In this document: positions 38,943 to 53,900 of the stretch, piece by piece
Numbering within the stretch: position 1 is the first letter of the stretch
How the letters are laid out: every line of letters begins with the position of its first letter
Assembly (NCBI RefSeq): GCF_040958095.1
Contig: NC_091195.1
Location: 21,830,365 to 21,894,364 of the forward strand
Direction of reading: 5' to 3'
Source: Procambarus clarkii
Lineage: Eukaryota > Arthropoda > Malacostraca > Decapoda > Cambaridae
DNA length: 64,000 nt
Program-made: the position numbers and the translations under genes
Notes under the pieces: generated by a model
Told to the model about the DNA's origin: nothing
The model's input: the letters and a program-made list of their open reading frames with translations, nothing else
Database searches by the model: none

Positions 38943-41900
38943 TTACAAGCAACATGGTTACATCATGAAAAGAACACAACATTTGACTGACAATAACGTA
39001 CATACAAACATGTATGCAATACTATGCACACTGCATACACAAACAACAATCATAAAATTATAATAGAAAAAATACAAATAAAATAATAATTCAGCATAAC
39101 ACATTAAAAACATTCAAAACACAAGCATTAACATACAAAACCAACATACACACAAGAAACTACTGGAACAACAGACCACCAGAGAGCAGGGAGAGATACT
39201 AGAGGGCCAGGAATGAGTACCTCAGAGTGAGGAGAGGAGCAGAGAGGAAGTATGAAAATAACACAGCGAGTAAAACCAAGACCCAACCAAAACTGCTTCA
39301 GTCACATCAGGAGGAAAACAACAGTGAAGGAGCAAGTGATAAAATTGAGAAAAGGGGAGAAAAGATACACAGAGAATAACAAGGAGGTGTGAGAAGAACA
39401 AGAGACTCCAGGTCGTCTTCACAATAGAACAAGGAGAAGCCCTTACCCTAAATGAGGCGGCGGCAAACTAAGCAACCTTGGAGAAATTTGAACTCACCAG
39501 TGATGAAGTAAAAAGAATCTGTTGGAGCTGAATGTGACAAAGGCTGTTGGGCCTGACAGAATCTCACTGTGATACTAAAAGAGTGCAGATGCACCAAGTG
39601 CACCATTCTTTATGGTGTATAACAAGTCACTGTAAACAAGAGACCTACTGGAAAGCTGAAAGACAGCTAATGTAGTTTCTCTCTATACAAAAAGGGTGAA
39701 GGCAAGAGGCACTGAACTACAGGCCAGTTTCCCTAACTTGTATACCATGCAAGGTGATGGAGATCGTGAGTAAAAGGCTCGTAGAACATCTGGAGGACAA
39801 TAGCTTTGTACACACCACCAGAATGGGTTCAGGGAAGTTATGCCTCACAAGCTCAATAGAATTCTATGACCAAGCAACAAAAATTAGGCAAGAAAGAAGG
39901 GTGGGCAGATTGTATTTTTTGGACTGCCAAAAAGTCTTGACACAGTACCCCATAAAAGTCTGTTACAAAAGTTGGAGCAACAGGCAGGAGTAAAAGGTAA
40001 GGTGCTTCAGTGGATAAGAAAGTATCTAAGCAACAGGAAACAGTGAGTAACTGTGAGGGGGGGGGAGGGGGGAGACATCAGAGTGGCGAGATGTTACCAG
40101 GAGAGTCCCACAGGGCTCTGTACTTGGACCTACAGTATCCTGTTTCTAATATATGTAAACAATCTTCCGGAGGGTATAGACTCATTCCTCTCAATGTTTG
40201 CTGATGATGCAAAAATTATGAGAAGAATCAAGACAGATGTAGACAGACAGACTACAGGACGACCTGGACAAACGGGAGGAATGGTCTTGAAAATGGCTAC
40301 TAAAGTTCAACTCGGGAAAGTGTAAAGTAATGAAATTAGGCGAAGGGAGCAGGAGGCAGAACACACAGTACCATCTGGAAGGCAAAATCCTGCAAGAGTC
40401 AAATAGAGAGAAAGATCTGGGGGTTGATATCACACTGAACCTGTACCCAGAAGACCACATCCAAAGGATATAATTAGTGGTATATGCTAGATTGGCCAAC
40501 ATAGGAACTACCTTTAGAAACCTGTGTAAGGAATAATTCAGGAGCATTCATATCACTTATGTCAGACCAATCCTGGAGTATGCAGCTCCAGCCTGGAATC
40601 CATAACTAGTTTAACACAAGACAAAGTTAGAGAAGATTTAGAAGTATGCCACCAGACTAGTCCCAGACCCGAGAGATCTGAGTTACGAGAAAAGGCTAAG
40701 GGAGCTAAACCTTGCATCCCTGGAAGACAGAAGAATAAGGGAAGGCATGATAACCACCTACAAAATTCTCAGGGGGCATTGACAGGGTGGACAAAGAAAC
40801 TATTTAGCATGGGTAGAACACGAACAAAGGGACACAGGTGGAGACTGAGTACCCAAATGAACTACAGAGACATTAATAAGAATTTATTCAGTGTCAGAGT
40901 AGTTAATAGATGGAATGCAATGATGTAGTGGAGGCAGACTCCATACAAAGTTTCAAGTGTAGATATGATAGAGCCCAATAAACTCAGGAACCTGTACACC
41001 AGATGATTGACAGTTGAGAGGCGGAACCAAAGAGCCAAAGCTCAACTCCCGCTAGCACAACTAGGCGAGTACAACTGGGAGAGTACAACTGGCAGAGTAC
41101 AACTGGGAGAGTACAACTGGCAGAGTACAACTGGGAGAGTACAACTGGGAGAGTACAACTGGCAGAGTACAACTAAGCACGTACAACTGGGAGAGTACAA
41201 ATAAGCGCGTACAACTAGGCGAGTACAACTAGGCGAGTACAACTAGGCGAGCACAATTGGGAGAGTACAACTGGAAGAGTACAACTAGGCGAGTACAACT
41301 AGGCGAGTACAACTAGGCGAGCACAACTGGCAGAGTACAACTGGCAGAGTACAACTGGGAGAGTACAACTGGCAGAGTACAACTAAGCACGTACAACTGG
41401 GAGAGTACAAATAAGCGCGTACAACTAGGTGAGTACAACTGGGCGAGCACAACTGGGAGACTACAACTGGGCGAGTACAACTAAGCACGTACAACTGGGA
41501 GAGTACAACTAGGTGAGTACATCTAGGGGAGTACACAAGAGTGAAGCTCCAGCAACATACAACACGAGGCACCCAGCACGCACCACCAGCTCACGCCCAC
41601 ACCATATCACTCCTGGAGGACAACATGGCTGCCACGTCCTCCACTGCATAAATTAACCTTATATTTAGTTAGAATTATACATCAATCTCCAATACATTAT
41701 TTATTGTTATGCACTAAACATAATATTTATACAGGTGCACCAAATATACCATACCAAATTATGAATAAAGATTTTTATTTTGTAAACCTCCATTTGAGGG
41801 GTCAAATAGTCTGGTGGATCAGACCAGCAACCAAGGGAGGCCTGGTCAGTGACTGGGCCATGGGGACATTGATCCCTGGAATCTTCAACAGGTAGTCAAC

Positions 41901-44900
41901 AGGTCATTTCATCATTTCTTGGGGTCATTTAAACAAATATTGTACTCTAAGCCTGAGGCCAGACTTCCTTGATCAACCTCTCAACTGTTGTCTGTATCTC
42001 AAACCTACACGACCACCTGTGCTCTGCTTCCAGAGATGCTGGCAAGTGTCTTCTCAAAACATATTAAAGATTTCCTTGGAGACATTCTTTTACAGTACAG
42101 GATTTGCCATCTCTGATAATAGCCCAATCATTCCTAATCATGGCTTCAACACCGCCTGATCAAGACTGCACGATGTGTGTGTGTTTTCCTAAATATTACG
42201 GGTCTGATATTATGGTTATTCCTCAATGTTGTATATGTACTACAGTACTGTACTACATTTCTAATTACATGACAGTACAGTGGTCTTCTTAAGCCCTGTT
42301 ATCCAGAGGAACTAGCCTTCACTTAGTTCTTTATTCTGTCGTCCAAACAAATCGGAAAATGCAGCAAATGTAAGAGAAGCTTACATTAAATATTTGGGAG
42401 ATTCAGGAACTATTATATTTGTATTTGTTTTACACAGGTGGGTACAGGAGCAGACAGCTTTTGACTCCTGTTAGCAGGCTTAAAGCTTTCCCTTCCCCCA
42501 CAGTTCATGCTAAGCCTTATCATAATGGGTTTCCCTGGAACACAACCTTGAATGAGCAGGAACCATCTACCAACTTATTAATGATCATGAGCCTATTATA
42601 ATGCTGACAAAAATTATCAAAACAAATTTACATCGTAAATCATACACAAGTTTAATTGTGCAAATAAAAAAAAAAAAAACATTAAATTTCATTGTAAACC
42701 ACCGCAAACATCAGCAAATTAAATTATAAATTTAGCTTCACAATGCTACTCTAGATATTGCAAATACTGTAATGTTAAATTGACATTTGAAAATGAGCAC
42801 ACACAATTTACCTTGTAAATAGCAGGGTTGCCACCAAGAGGAAGCTTTGGGTTGCCCATGAGATGGAGGGAATCCCGCTCGTAAGGAATGCCGCACCACC
42901 CACGGAATCGTGACCCCTGGAGACGACAAAAGTACAAGCAAATTAGTTAATTTTTTTAATTTTGCCCCGAGGGGCGAGTTTATTGGGCAGCGCCACTCAT
43001 CCTGTGAGTGAACATACCGCCATAGTGACAGTATTGGGCAGCGCCACCCATCCTGTGAGTGAACATACCGCCATAGTGACAGTATTGGGCAGCGCCACCC
43101 ATCCTGTGAGTGAACATACCGCCATAGTGACAGTATTGGGCAGCGTCACCCATCCTGTGAGTGAACATACCGCCATAGCAGAATGTACAACACTCCCCAA
43201 TAGGAAGAAAACCCGCTGGGTTGTTCATCCTGTCACTTGTACCCAGACACAGCTGGGGCTTGCTTAACTGTCTCAAGTGAACAGCTCCTCAAACAAGAAG
43301 ATTAACATTTATCAACCCTTAAAAGCTTACGTTATCTTGCGGGTGCAAAATGGGGAAATCTTTTAAGAACAGTATCAACATTTGACAAAAAGTGTTTTCC
43401 TAACTCAAACAATGTGGGGTTTATTATTCTAAATTAGTTTTATTAAAAATTTTACTAAAATTTTACTAAAAATTTACTAAAATTTATTATTCTAAATTCT
43501 AGCAAATTAGTTTGACATGGCTATTATCTAAATACACAAAACTACTTATGAACCCCTTTTTTTTTTATGTTTGTGAAAATACTTACCATCAATAATTAAA
43601 ATGTTTCCCTATACTCAGCATTCTTGTCTCGTTTCCAAGAGTTTTTTTTATTTTTGCACAAGTAGAGAGATTTTTCAATAATAGGTTTAATGCTGAGGGT
43701 TTAATTCAATTAAAACTATTCATTGAATAACAATTATGAATATATTTACAATTAATCATTGCTTTATTTAACTTATTCATTACTAATTTAAGAAGATGCA
43801 AAACCCTCTTAAGAATTATTTCCAACAATTACAAAAAAACATAAGAAATCCATAAGGAATTCATTGCCACTAGATACAAGTAATTGTAGTGATACCAATA
43901 CCCTGTGCTTCATGAACCTTATGCTAGGAATCAGCACGTGGAAACCCCCGAGCATTCCCCCTCGTGTTTGTGAGGCCACACAAGCGGAGCTGTGACCACA
44001 CACGCCCCACAGTTGCCACAGTTTGCTGGCTTCCGACCCACACACCAACATATCCTTGTGGCAAAACCAGGACGTACAAGGAAAAAAAGATTGCAAGACT
44101 GTAATACAATAAAAATTTGAGTGCTAGTGTTGTGCACAGAGAGAGGGGAGGGAGAAGCGCGGGGGGGGGGGGGGGGGGGGGGGGGAGAAAGAGGGGAGGA
44201 AGGGGGTGAGGGAGGGAGAAGGGGGCAGAGAATGAGGTGGGAGATGAGAGACAGGAGTAAGAAGGCATAAACTGTAAAGAACAAATACCGACCTCTCTCT
44301 CTCTCTCTCGCATCAGAAAATATGCTCAATGGAATGTTCAAAGGAATGCTTTGAGCATATAAACCTGCAACCCAGTGTTTTCAAATAATCTTTCACAAAA
44401 ATAATCAAATAAAATATTTTATTTAAATAAAAAATTTCGCAGTGTCTAAAAATAATAAACTGAATTATGCTCCAGTAATGTGTTTCCTTCTGAGAGCACA
44501 ATATATACAACTTTTGGTTACTGTAGTTGAAATATTCTACTTTTTACATCTACTGTGCAAGTCACCCTTTAGAATTGCCACTGCTTATCTAATGTACCAA
44601 ACATCACACTCACTATGATAACTGTCCCTCCACTCCATGCATCCCTTGTTCTCTCCCACCACCACCACCACATTCCCCTTGCTTGCTTGCTTGCTTGCTT
44701 GCTCTCTCTCACACACACACACACACACATGGAATGCTCAATGCTCAATCTACAATGCTTTAAATGTAGATACAATAGAGCCCAGAAGGCTCAGGAATCT
44801 GTACACCATTTGATTGACGGTTGAGAGGCAGGACCAAAGGGCCAAAGCTCAACCCCCGCAAGCACAATTAGGCAAGTACACACACACACGGCGTGGTCTG

Positions 44901-47900
44901 ATAGCTTGTTATTGGTTGAGTACGTATAGTGTATCTCTTGTAATGCCAAGGAAGCGAGTTCGAGCCCATTGTATTCTCTCTCATATAAACTTCGTCAGAT
45001 CTTGTACCACGCTTTTTAGCATTCCACTTCACCTGATCTTTCAGGCATCCCTGTGTACAAGAAACGTCGCAGACGTGTGGAAAAAGGCTAACATAGTTCC
45101 AATCTACAAAAGTGGAAGCAGGGAAAACCCCCTCAATTATAGACCTGTATCATTGACAAGTGTAATAGTGAAAATATTGGAAAAAATAATAAAAACTAAA
45201 AGGGTAGAACACCTGGAGAGAAATGATATAATATCAGACAGACAGTATGGCTTTCGATCTGGTAGATCCTGTGTATTGAATTTACTCAGTTTCTTTGATC
45301 GAGCCACAGAGATTTTACAGGAAAGAGATGGTTGGGTTGATTGCATCTATCTGGACCTAAAAAAGACTTGACAGAGTTCCACATAAGAGGTTGTTCTGGA
45401 AATTGGAAAATATTGGAGGGATGACTGGTAAGCTTCTAACATGGATGAAAAACTTTGACTGATAGAAAAATGAGGGCATTAATCAGAGGCAATGTATCGG
45501 ACTGGAGAAATGTCACAAGTGGAGTACCACAGGGTTCAGTTCTTGCACCGGTGATGTTCACTGTCTACATAAATGATCTACCAGTTCGTATATAGAATTA
45601 TATGAACATGTTTGCTGATGCAGGCGATGAGTCACAATAACGTGGCTGAAGTATGTTGACCAGACCACACACTAGAAATTGAAGGGACAACGACGTTTCG
45701 GTCCGTCCTGGACCATTCTCGACTTGAGAATGGTCCAGGACGGACCGAAACGTCGTCGTCCCTTCAATTTCTAGTGTGTGGTCTGGTCAACATGTTTGCT
45801 GATGATGCTAAGATAATAGGGAGGATAAGAAACTTAGATGATTGTCATGCCCTTCAAGAAGACCTGGGAAAAATAAGTATATGGAGCACCACTTGGCAGA
45901 TGGAATTTAATGTGAATAAATGCCATGTTATGGAATGTGGAATTGGAGAACATAGACCTCACACAACCTATATATTATGTGAGAAATCTTTAAAGAATTC
46001 TGATAAAGAAAGATCTAGGGGTGGTTCTAGATAGAAAACTGTCACCTGAGGACCACATAAAGAACGTTATGAGAGGAGCCTATGCTACACTTTCTAACTT
46101 CAGAATTGCTTTTAAATACATGGATGGCAAAATACTTAAGAAATTCTTCATGACTTTTGTTAGGCCAAAGCTAGAATATGCAGAGGTTGTGTGGTGCCCT
46201 ATCTTAAGAAGCACATCAACAAACTGGAAAAGGTGCAAAGACATGCTGCTAAGTGGCTCCCAGAACTGAAGGGCAAAAGCTACAAGGAGAGGTTAGAGGT
46301 ATTAAATATTCCAAAACTAGAAGACAGAAGAAAAAAGAGGCGATATGATCACTACATACAAAATAGTAATAGGAATTGATAAAATCGATAGGTAAGATTT
46401 CCTGAGACCTGGAAGTTCAAGAACAAGAGGTCATAGATTTAAACTAGCTAAACAAAGATGCCGAAGTAACATAAGAAAATTCACTATCGTAAACAGAGTG
46501 GTAGACGGTTGGAACAAGTGAGGTGGTCTGTTTGATTCCTGTTTGATGGGGTTCTGGGAGTTCTTCTACTCCCCAAGCCCAACCCGAGGCCAGGCTCGAC
46601 TTGTGAGAGTTTGGTCCACCAGGCTGTTGCTTGGAGCGGCCCGCAGGGTCACATACCCACCACAGCCTGGCTGATCCGGAACTTCTCTTAGAAAACCGTC
46701 CAGTTTTCTCTTGAAGATGTCCACGGTTGTTCCGGCAATATTTCTTATAGTCGCTGGGAGGATGTTGAACAACCGCGGACCTCTGATGTTTATACAGTGC
46801 TCTCTGATTGTGCCTATGGCACCTCTGCTCTACACTGGTTCAATCTTGCATTTTCTTCCATATCGTTCACTCCAGTACGTTGTTATTTTACTGTATAGAT
46901 TTGGGACCCGACCCTCCAGTATTTTCCATGTGTATATGATTTGGTATCTCTCTCGTCTCCTTTCTAGAGAGTACATTTGGAGAGCTTTGAGACGATCCCA
47001 ATAATTTAGGTGTTTTATCTCGTCTATGCGTGCCGTATATGTTCTCTGTATTCCCTCTATTTCAGCAATCCCTCCTACTCTGAAGGGGGAAGCGAGTACT
47101 GAGCAGTACTCGAGACGGGACAGCACAAGTGACTTGAAGAGTGCAACCATTGTGATGGGATCCCTGGATTTGAAAGTTCTCGTAATCCAAAAAGAGTAAC
47201 AATCAATCAAATAAAATCGAGTCCAAGCGCAGTTAAAAGCTCTGTATCTCAAGGTACAGTCCTTGCACCACTGCTTTTCTTTATTCTCATATCAGATATA
47301 AACAAAAATACAAGTCACAGCTTCATGTCATCCTTTGCAGATGACAAAAATCAGCATGAAAATTACCTCTGCTGAAGACATTGAAAAATCTACAAGCAGA
47401 TATTAACAAAGTTTTCAATTGGGCAGCAGAAAATAACATGATGTTTAACAGTGATAAATTCCAGGTACTCGGGTACGGCAAAAATGAGGATCTGAAACAT
47501 AATACAGGGTACAAAACACAATCGAATCTGCCCATAGTAGGAAAACCATGTCAAGGATTTGGGAATACAGTTATGATGTCCAATGACCTAACATTTAGGG
47601 AACATAACCAAGCAAATATTGTGTCAGCCAGAAAAATTATAGGATGGATTACGAGAACTTTCAAATCCAGGGATCCCATCACAATGGTTGTACTTTTGAA
47701 ATCACTTGTGCTGTCCCATCTTGCGTACTGCTCAGTACTCACTTCTACCTTCAGAGCAGGAGAGATTGTATTCCCTCTATTTCAACAGAGAGCATACACA
47801 CCACACATAGATGAGATAAAGCATCTCAATTATTGGGATCGTCTCAAAGCTCTCCAAATGCACTCACTTGAAAGGAGACGAGAGAAATACCAAATAATAT

Positions 47901-50900
47901 ACACGTGGAAAATACTGGAGGGCCAGGTCCCAAATCTGAACAGTAAAACAATAACATACTGGAGTGAACGATATGGAAGAAAATGTAGAATAGAACCAGT
48001 GAAAAGCAGAGGTGCCATGGGCACAATCAGAACACCGTATAAACATCAGAGGTCCGCGGTTGTTCAACGTCCTCCCAGCGACTATAAGAAATATTGCCGG
48101 AACAACCATGGACATCTTCAAGGGAAAACTAGATTGTTTTATAAAAAAAAAGTGCCGGACCAACCGGGCTGTGGTGGGTATGTGGGCCTGTAGGAAGCTC
48201 CAAGCAACAGCCTGGTGGACCAAACTCTCACAAGTCAAGCCTGGCCCTGGGCCAGGCTTGGGGAGTAGAAGAACTCCCAGAACCCCATCAAGTAAATGTC
48301 AAGCAGATGCAAATCGAATTCAATGTGAATAAATGACATCTTATGGAATGTGGAATTGGAGAAAATAGACCACACACAACTTACAAATTACTTCCTTGCC
48401 TAGCAACAGGTCTGTCCAGTTAAACTCATTAAAGAATTTTCTAAGTTTCCCCATAGTGTCCTCTCTTGAAATCAAGTTTATCAAATGTTTCAATGTCCCC
48501 ATTCTCTTCTAGATTATATTGCAAAGCATATTTAATTTTCAACAGGACATGATCACTTTCCCAAGGGAGGAAGATGCTGGATGTCAAATACCTCCTCTTC
48601 TTTCCTGGTGAATATTAGATCCAGTACTGACAGAACATCCCCTTCCCTCATTCTTGTGGCCTGCTTCACGTGTTGATACATCAATGTCTCCAACATTAGG
48701 TTTACAAATCAACCTGTCCAAATGTCCTCCATTCTTGCCTCGTGGGCAAGAATGCCAACGACAAAAGCAAGTCTATTGCTTTTAAACTGAAGTCCCCCAA
48801 CTGCTGTACCCAACCAATTGTGCTCTCCTAGTTATTCTTGTAGGCAATGAACTCTCTCTCAACCCGTAAATAACTGGTGTATAGCTCCCAGAGACTACTG
48901 GGCTGCCACATTTTTATTTGAAGTTGTGTATGGAGTATGCTTCCACCACTTCAGTGTTTTTCATTTATTTTGCTATTATGACACTGACAATTACTTTATG
49001 TCAATTACATGACAATTATTCTATGTGGCTCGTGTGGGTACTTTGTTTCTATCTACATCCCTGTGTTCATGTACCACCCATTTTAAATAGGCTACCCATG
49101 TCTATCCCTGACTATTTCCCTGAGAATTTTGCATGTGGTTATCATGTCTCCCCCTATCTCCTCTCTTTCAGTGACTGGTTTAACTCCTTTAGCCATTTCT
49201 CTTGCATCTGGTACTAGTCTGGCAGCATATATCTAAACTTAACACAAATTTGAAGTAGCACAATAAGGACTCCTCATTGGTGGCGCCCTTTCCAGAATTG
49301 GTTTGACGTGTAGTATGCCAGTTATGTTGGCCAAAACGTGCACATCTGACTGTAGTTCAATGTGTGGTTCCAGTGACAGGTTGGGATCAGATCAACCCCC
49401 CCCCCCTCCTCATCGCCAAGACTACTACTGTCCAATTTTAGGAGGGTTTTCCCCCCTCCTCTTCCCCTGTGGTATCTTTTGTTAACCACCTGTTTGTTCT
49501 CTAGCTCCATTTTTCCATCTCTAGGTTAGTTAATATAATGACTCGTTTCTCCAATTGTCTTATTTCTTTTTAAAGTTTCTTGTTAAATTCACCTAAACGA
49601 TCTCTTGATGCTCTTCTTTCTATTTACTTGTAACTAACATTGAAAAGGCTTTTCTATGCATCTATCTGGCTTAGCCACGTCTCCGGTTCATTTATCTCTC
49701 CAGCCTCGACCCGCGTCCTAATTTTTCTCGAACGCTCTCATCACATCCCTCCTGATTAGCCTTTCCTACAAAGTAGTGAGTTTCAGCTCGCCCAGCCTTT
49801 CAATGTAAACGAGTCCTCTCAAGCTCTGACTAAAGTAAAGTCTTGGAGGTGCATTGTCTTTATTTTTTATTTTATGCTTTTTCCTGGTGTGTACACCATG
49901 GTGGGTCTATACACTCGGGAGTTGTCTTATGATGGTTGTACATATATGGCATCACGACGGCCTTTGTCTACATTCCTGAACGCCATTCTGATATTTGCCA
50001 GTTTGGTGTGTGTGTGCTGCAGACGTTATTGTGTTTGTGTGTTCCTCAGGCGACAGGTTTGGTGTGTGTTGCAGACGTTATTGTGTTGATGTGTTCCTCA
50101 GGTGACAGGTTTGGTGTGTGTTGCAGATGTTATTGTGTTGACGTGTTCCTCAGGCGACAGGTTTGGTGTGTGTTGCAGATGTTATTGTGTTGATGTGTTC
50201 CTCAGGCGACAGGTTTGGTGTGTGTTGCAGATGTTATTGTGTTGATGTGTTCCTCAGGCGACAGGTTTGGCCTTCTACACACACTGTACTAGAGGACGGG
50301 GGCATCCAACATTGCCAGAGTCTGCATTTCCCCCATCTGTTCATCCACCCATCTATATCTATCCATCCTATTTACCCATCTATCCATTCATCTGCCAATC
50401 CAGCTCTTCACACATCAATCCATCTAGCTATCTGTCCATCTATCCATATATCTACCCATCTGATTATCTGTTTATACTTCTATTTATCCATCTACCTATC
50501 CATCCATCAATCCATCCATGAAAACTTTTTGTGGGAGGGTGGGAGGGAGGGAGGGAGGGAGGGAGGGAGGGAGGGGGGGGGGTTAATATGATCCGTCACA
50601 CTGTTCCCTTTTGAATGCTGGCGACACCAAGCAACCTATGTCTGTCCCACATCCCAGACCATTCCCTCTGCCAATTTGCGTCATGTTCATCCCCTAGTCA
50701 ATGGCCTCCATCTTTGAACACAGACAGACATACATTCTTATATTATAGATGTCAAGCCATAAATACTTTTCTTTTTTAATGTTTCTGAAAGCTGTCTCCC
50801 TTTCAGCTCATACTGCCCCTGGGAGCTGCCTCCCTTTCAGCTCATACTGCCCCTAGGAGCTGCCTCCCTTTCAGCTCATACTGCCCCTGGGAGCTGCCTC

Positions 50901-53900
50901 CCTTTCAGCTCATACTGCCCCTGGGAGCTGCCTCCCTTTCAGCTCATACTGCCCCTGGGAGCTGCCTCTCTTTCAGCTCATACTGCCCCTGGGAGCTGCC
51001 TCCCTTTCAGCTCATACTGCCCCTGGGAGCTGCCTCCCTTTCAGCTCATACTGCCCCTGGGAGCTGCCTCCCTTTCAGCTCATACTGCCCCTGGGAGCTG
51101 CCTCCCTTTCAGCTCATACTGCCCCTGGGAGCTGCCTCCCTTTCAGCTCATACTGCCCCTGGGAGCTGCCTCCCTTTCAGCTCATACTGCCCCTGGGAGC
51201 TGCCTCCCTTTCAGCTCATACTGCCCCTGGGAGCTGCCTCCCTTTCAGCTCATACTGCCCCTGGGAGCTGCCTCCCTTTCAGCTCATACTGCCCCTGGGA
51301 GCTGCCTCCCTTTCAGCTCATACTGCCCCTGGGAGCTGCCTCCCTTTCAGCTCATACTGCCCCTGGGAGCTGCCTCCCTTTCAGCTCATACTGCCCCTGG
51401 GAGCTGCCTCCCTTTCAGCTCATACTGCCCCTGGGAGCTGCCTCCCTTTCAGCTCATACTGCCCCTGGGAGCTGCCTCTCTTTCAGCTTATACTGCCCCT
51501 GGGAGCTGCCTCTCTTTCAGACCATAATCTCTGTGGGATCTTCTCAATTTATTGTCATTACTTTGCATTTGTTTGGGGTTAATTCAAGTAACCATTTGTT
51601 CAAGTATTGTAGGTACACTATATACCTGCATTTACCTGTAGTCTAACTGCCTTGTATAGGTTCCAAGGATCAACAGCCCTGCAGCCTGGTCTCTGACCAG
51701 TCCTCCTAGGTCTCCTAGTTGGTTGTCTGGTCAACCAGGCTTTGTACTCGCAGCCTGACGTATGAATCACAACCTGGTTGAACAGGAAATCATTGGAGGT
51801 GTTTGTCAAGTTCTTTTTTTAAACAGAGAGGTCAGTCAGTTATGCCCCTTATGTGTAGCAGGGGACTATTGAAAAGTCTTGGGCCCTTTATGTTGATAAG
51901 AGTTCTCCCTTAGCGTACCTATTGCACCTCTGCTTTTTTAATGGGGCTATTTTGTACATCCTGCCATGCCTACTGGTTTCACGTGGTGTAATCTCACTGT
52001 TCAGATTTGGAACCAGTCACTAATATTTTCCATGGAATTCACCCATAATTGTCTGTTTCTTATTCTGACAAAGAATTTTTTCATCATATGCAAAAGAGGA
52101 AAATGTCAGATAACGGAAATGCTCTTTCCTGTCAGATAATGGACACACACATACACACACTACATAAATTTATACACTGCACATGCAGACAGTGATGACG
52201 CTAATCCAAAATATGTGTTCTGAAAGCTCATTTTATCTTACATGAACACAAAATATTAAAAGCCATTAGAAAAACTGACTTGAAGTACTTACACACACAT
52301 ATACACAGAGATGATTGTCATGCCCTTCAAGAAGACCTGGACAAAATGAGTATATGGAGCACCACTTGGCAAATGGAATTTAATGTTAATAAATGCCATG
52401 TTATGGAATGTGGAATAGGAGAACATAGACCTCACACAACCTATATATATTATGTGAGAAATCTTTAAAGAATTCTGATAAGGAAAGAGATCTAGGGGTG
52501 GCTCTAGATAGAAAACTATCACCTGAGGACCACAAAGAATATTGTGCGAGGAGCCTATGCTATGCTTTCTAACTTCAGAATTGCTTTTAAATACATGGAT
52601 GGCGATATACTAAAGAAATTGTTCACGACTTTTGTTAGGCCAAAGCTAGAATATGCAGCAGTTATGTGGTGCCCATATCTTAAGAAGCACATCAACAAAC
52701 TGGAAAAGGTGCAAAGACATGCTACTAAGTGGCTCCCAGAACTGAAGGGCAAGAGCTACGAGGAGAGGTTAGAGGCATTAAATATGCCAAAACTAGAAGA
52801 CAGAAGAAAAAGAGGTGATATGATCACTACATACAAAATAGTAACAGGAATTGATAAAATCGATAGGGTAAATTTCCTGAGACCTGGAACTTTAAGAACA
52901 AGAGGTCACAGATATAAACTAGCTAAACACAGATGCCGAAGAAATATAAGAAAATTCACTTTCGCAAACAGAGTGGTAGACGGTTGGAACAAGTTAGGTG
53001 AGAAGGTGGTGGAGGCCAAGACCGTCAGTAGTTTCAAAGCGTTATATGACAGAGTGCTGGGAAGACGGGACACCACAAGCGTAGCTCTCATCCTGTAACT
53101 ATACTTAGGTAATTACACACACACACGAGAATTAACAGAGCCAACAACAAACACAGGCAACCTTCAAGCCCCATGACAGACTGGGTGCCGACATCTGACA
53201 CTCGGTGATGCTGTAGCCAACACAACCCAAACACACCAGCCCAAACATCCTCTTATGTGCAACCACCACACTTTATATTCCCATAAATGCCACCCCACAC
53301 ACCTTACAAAAATCCCTTAGTACTGTATTTTACTACAGTGGTAATTAGTTATATAAAAAAAATTGTATTTCAATCAATTACATTTTAAAACTTGAGAAAA
53401 TTAATGTTAATAGAAAGCAGCAAGGTAGTTACAGCCTGGACCCCTATACCCATCCTGTGGGTGGTAGTGGACCCCCCCCCCATACCCACCCTGTGGGTGA
53501 AAGTGGACCCCCATACCCACCCTGTGGGTGGTAGTGGACCCCCCATACCCATCCTGTGGGTAGTAATGGACCCCCCATACCCACCCTGTGGGTGGTAGTG
53601 GACCCCCATACCCACCCTGTGGGTGGTAGTGGACCCCCCATACCCATCCTGTGGGTAGTAATGGACCCCCCATACCCACCCTGTGGGTGGTAGTGGAGCC
53701 CCATACCCACCCTGTGGGTGGTAGTGGACCCCCATACCCACCCTGTGGGTGTTAGTGGACCCCCATACCCACCCTGTGGGTGGTAGTGGACCCCCATACC
53801 CACCCTGTGGGTGGTAGTGGACCCCCATACCCACCCTGTGGGTGGTAGTGGACCCCCATACCCACCCTGTGGGTGGTAGTGGACCCCCATACCCACCCTG

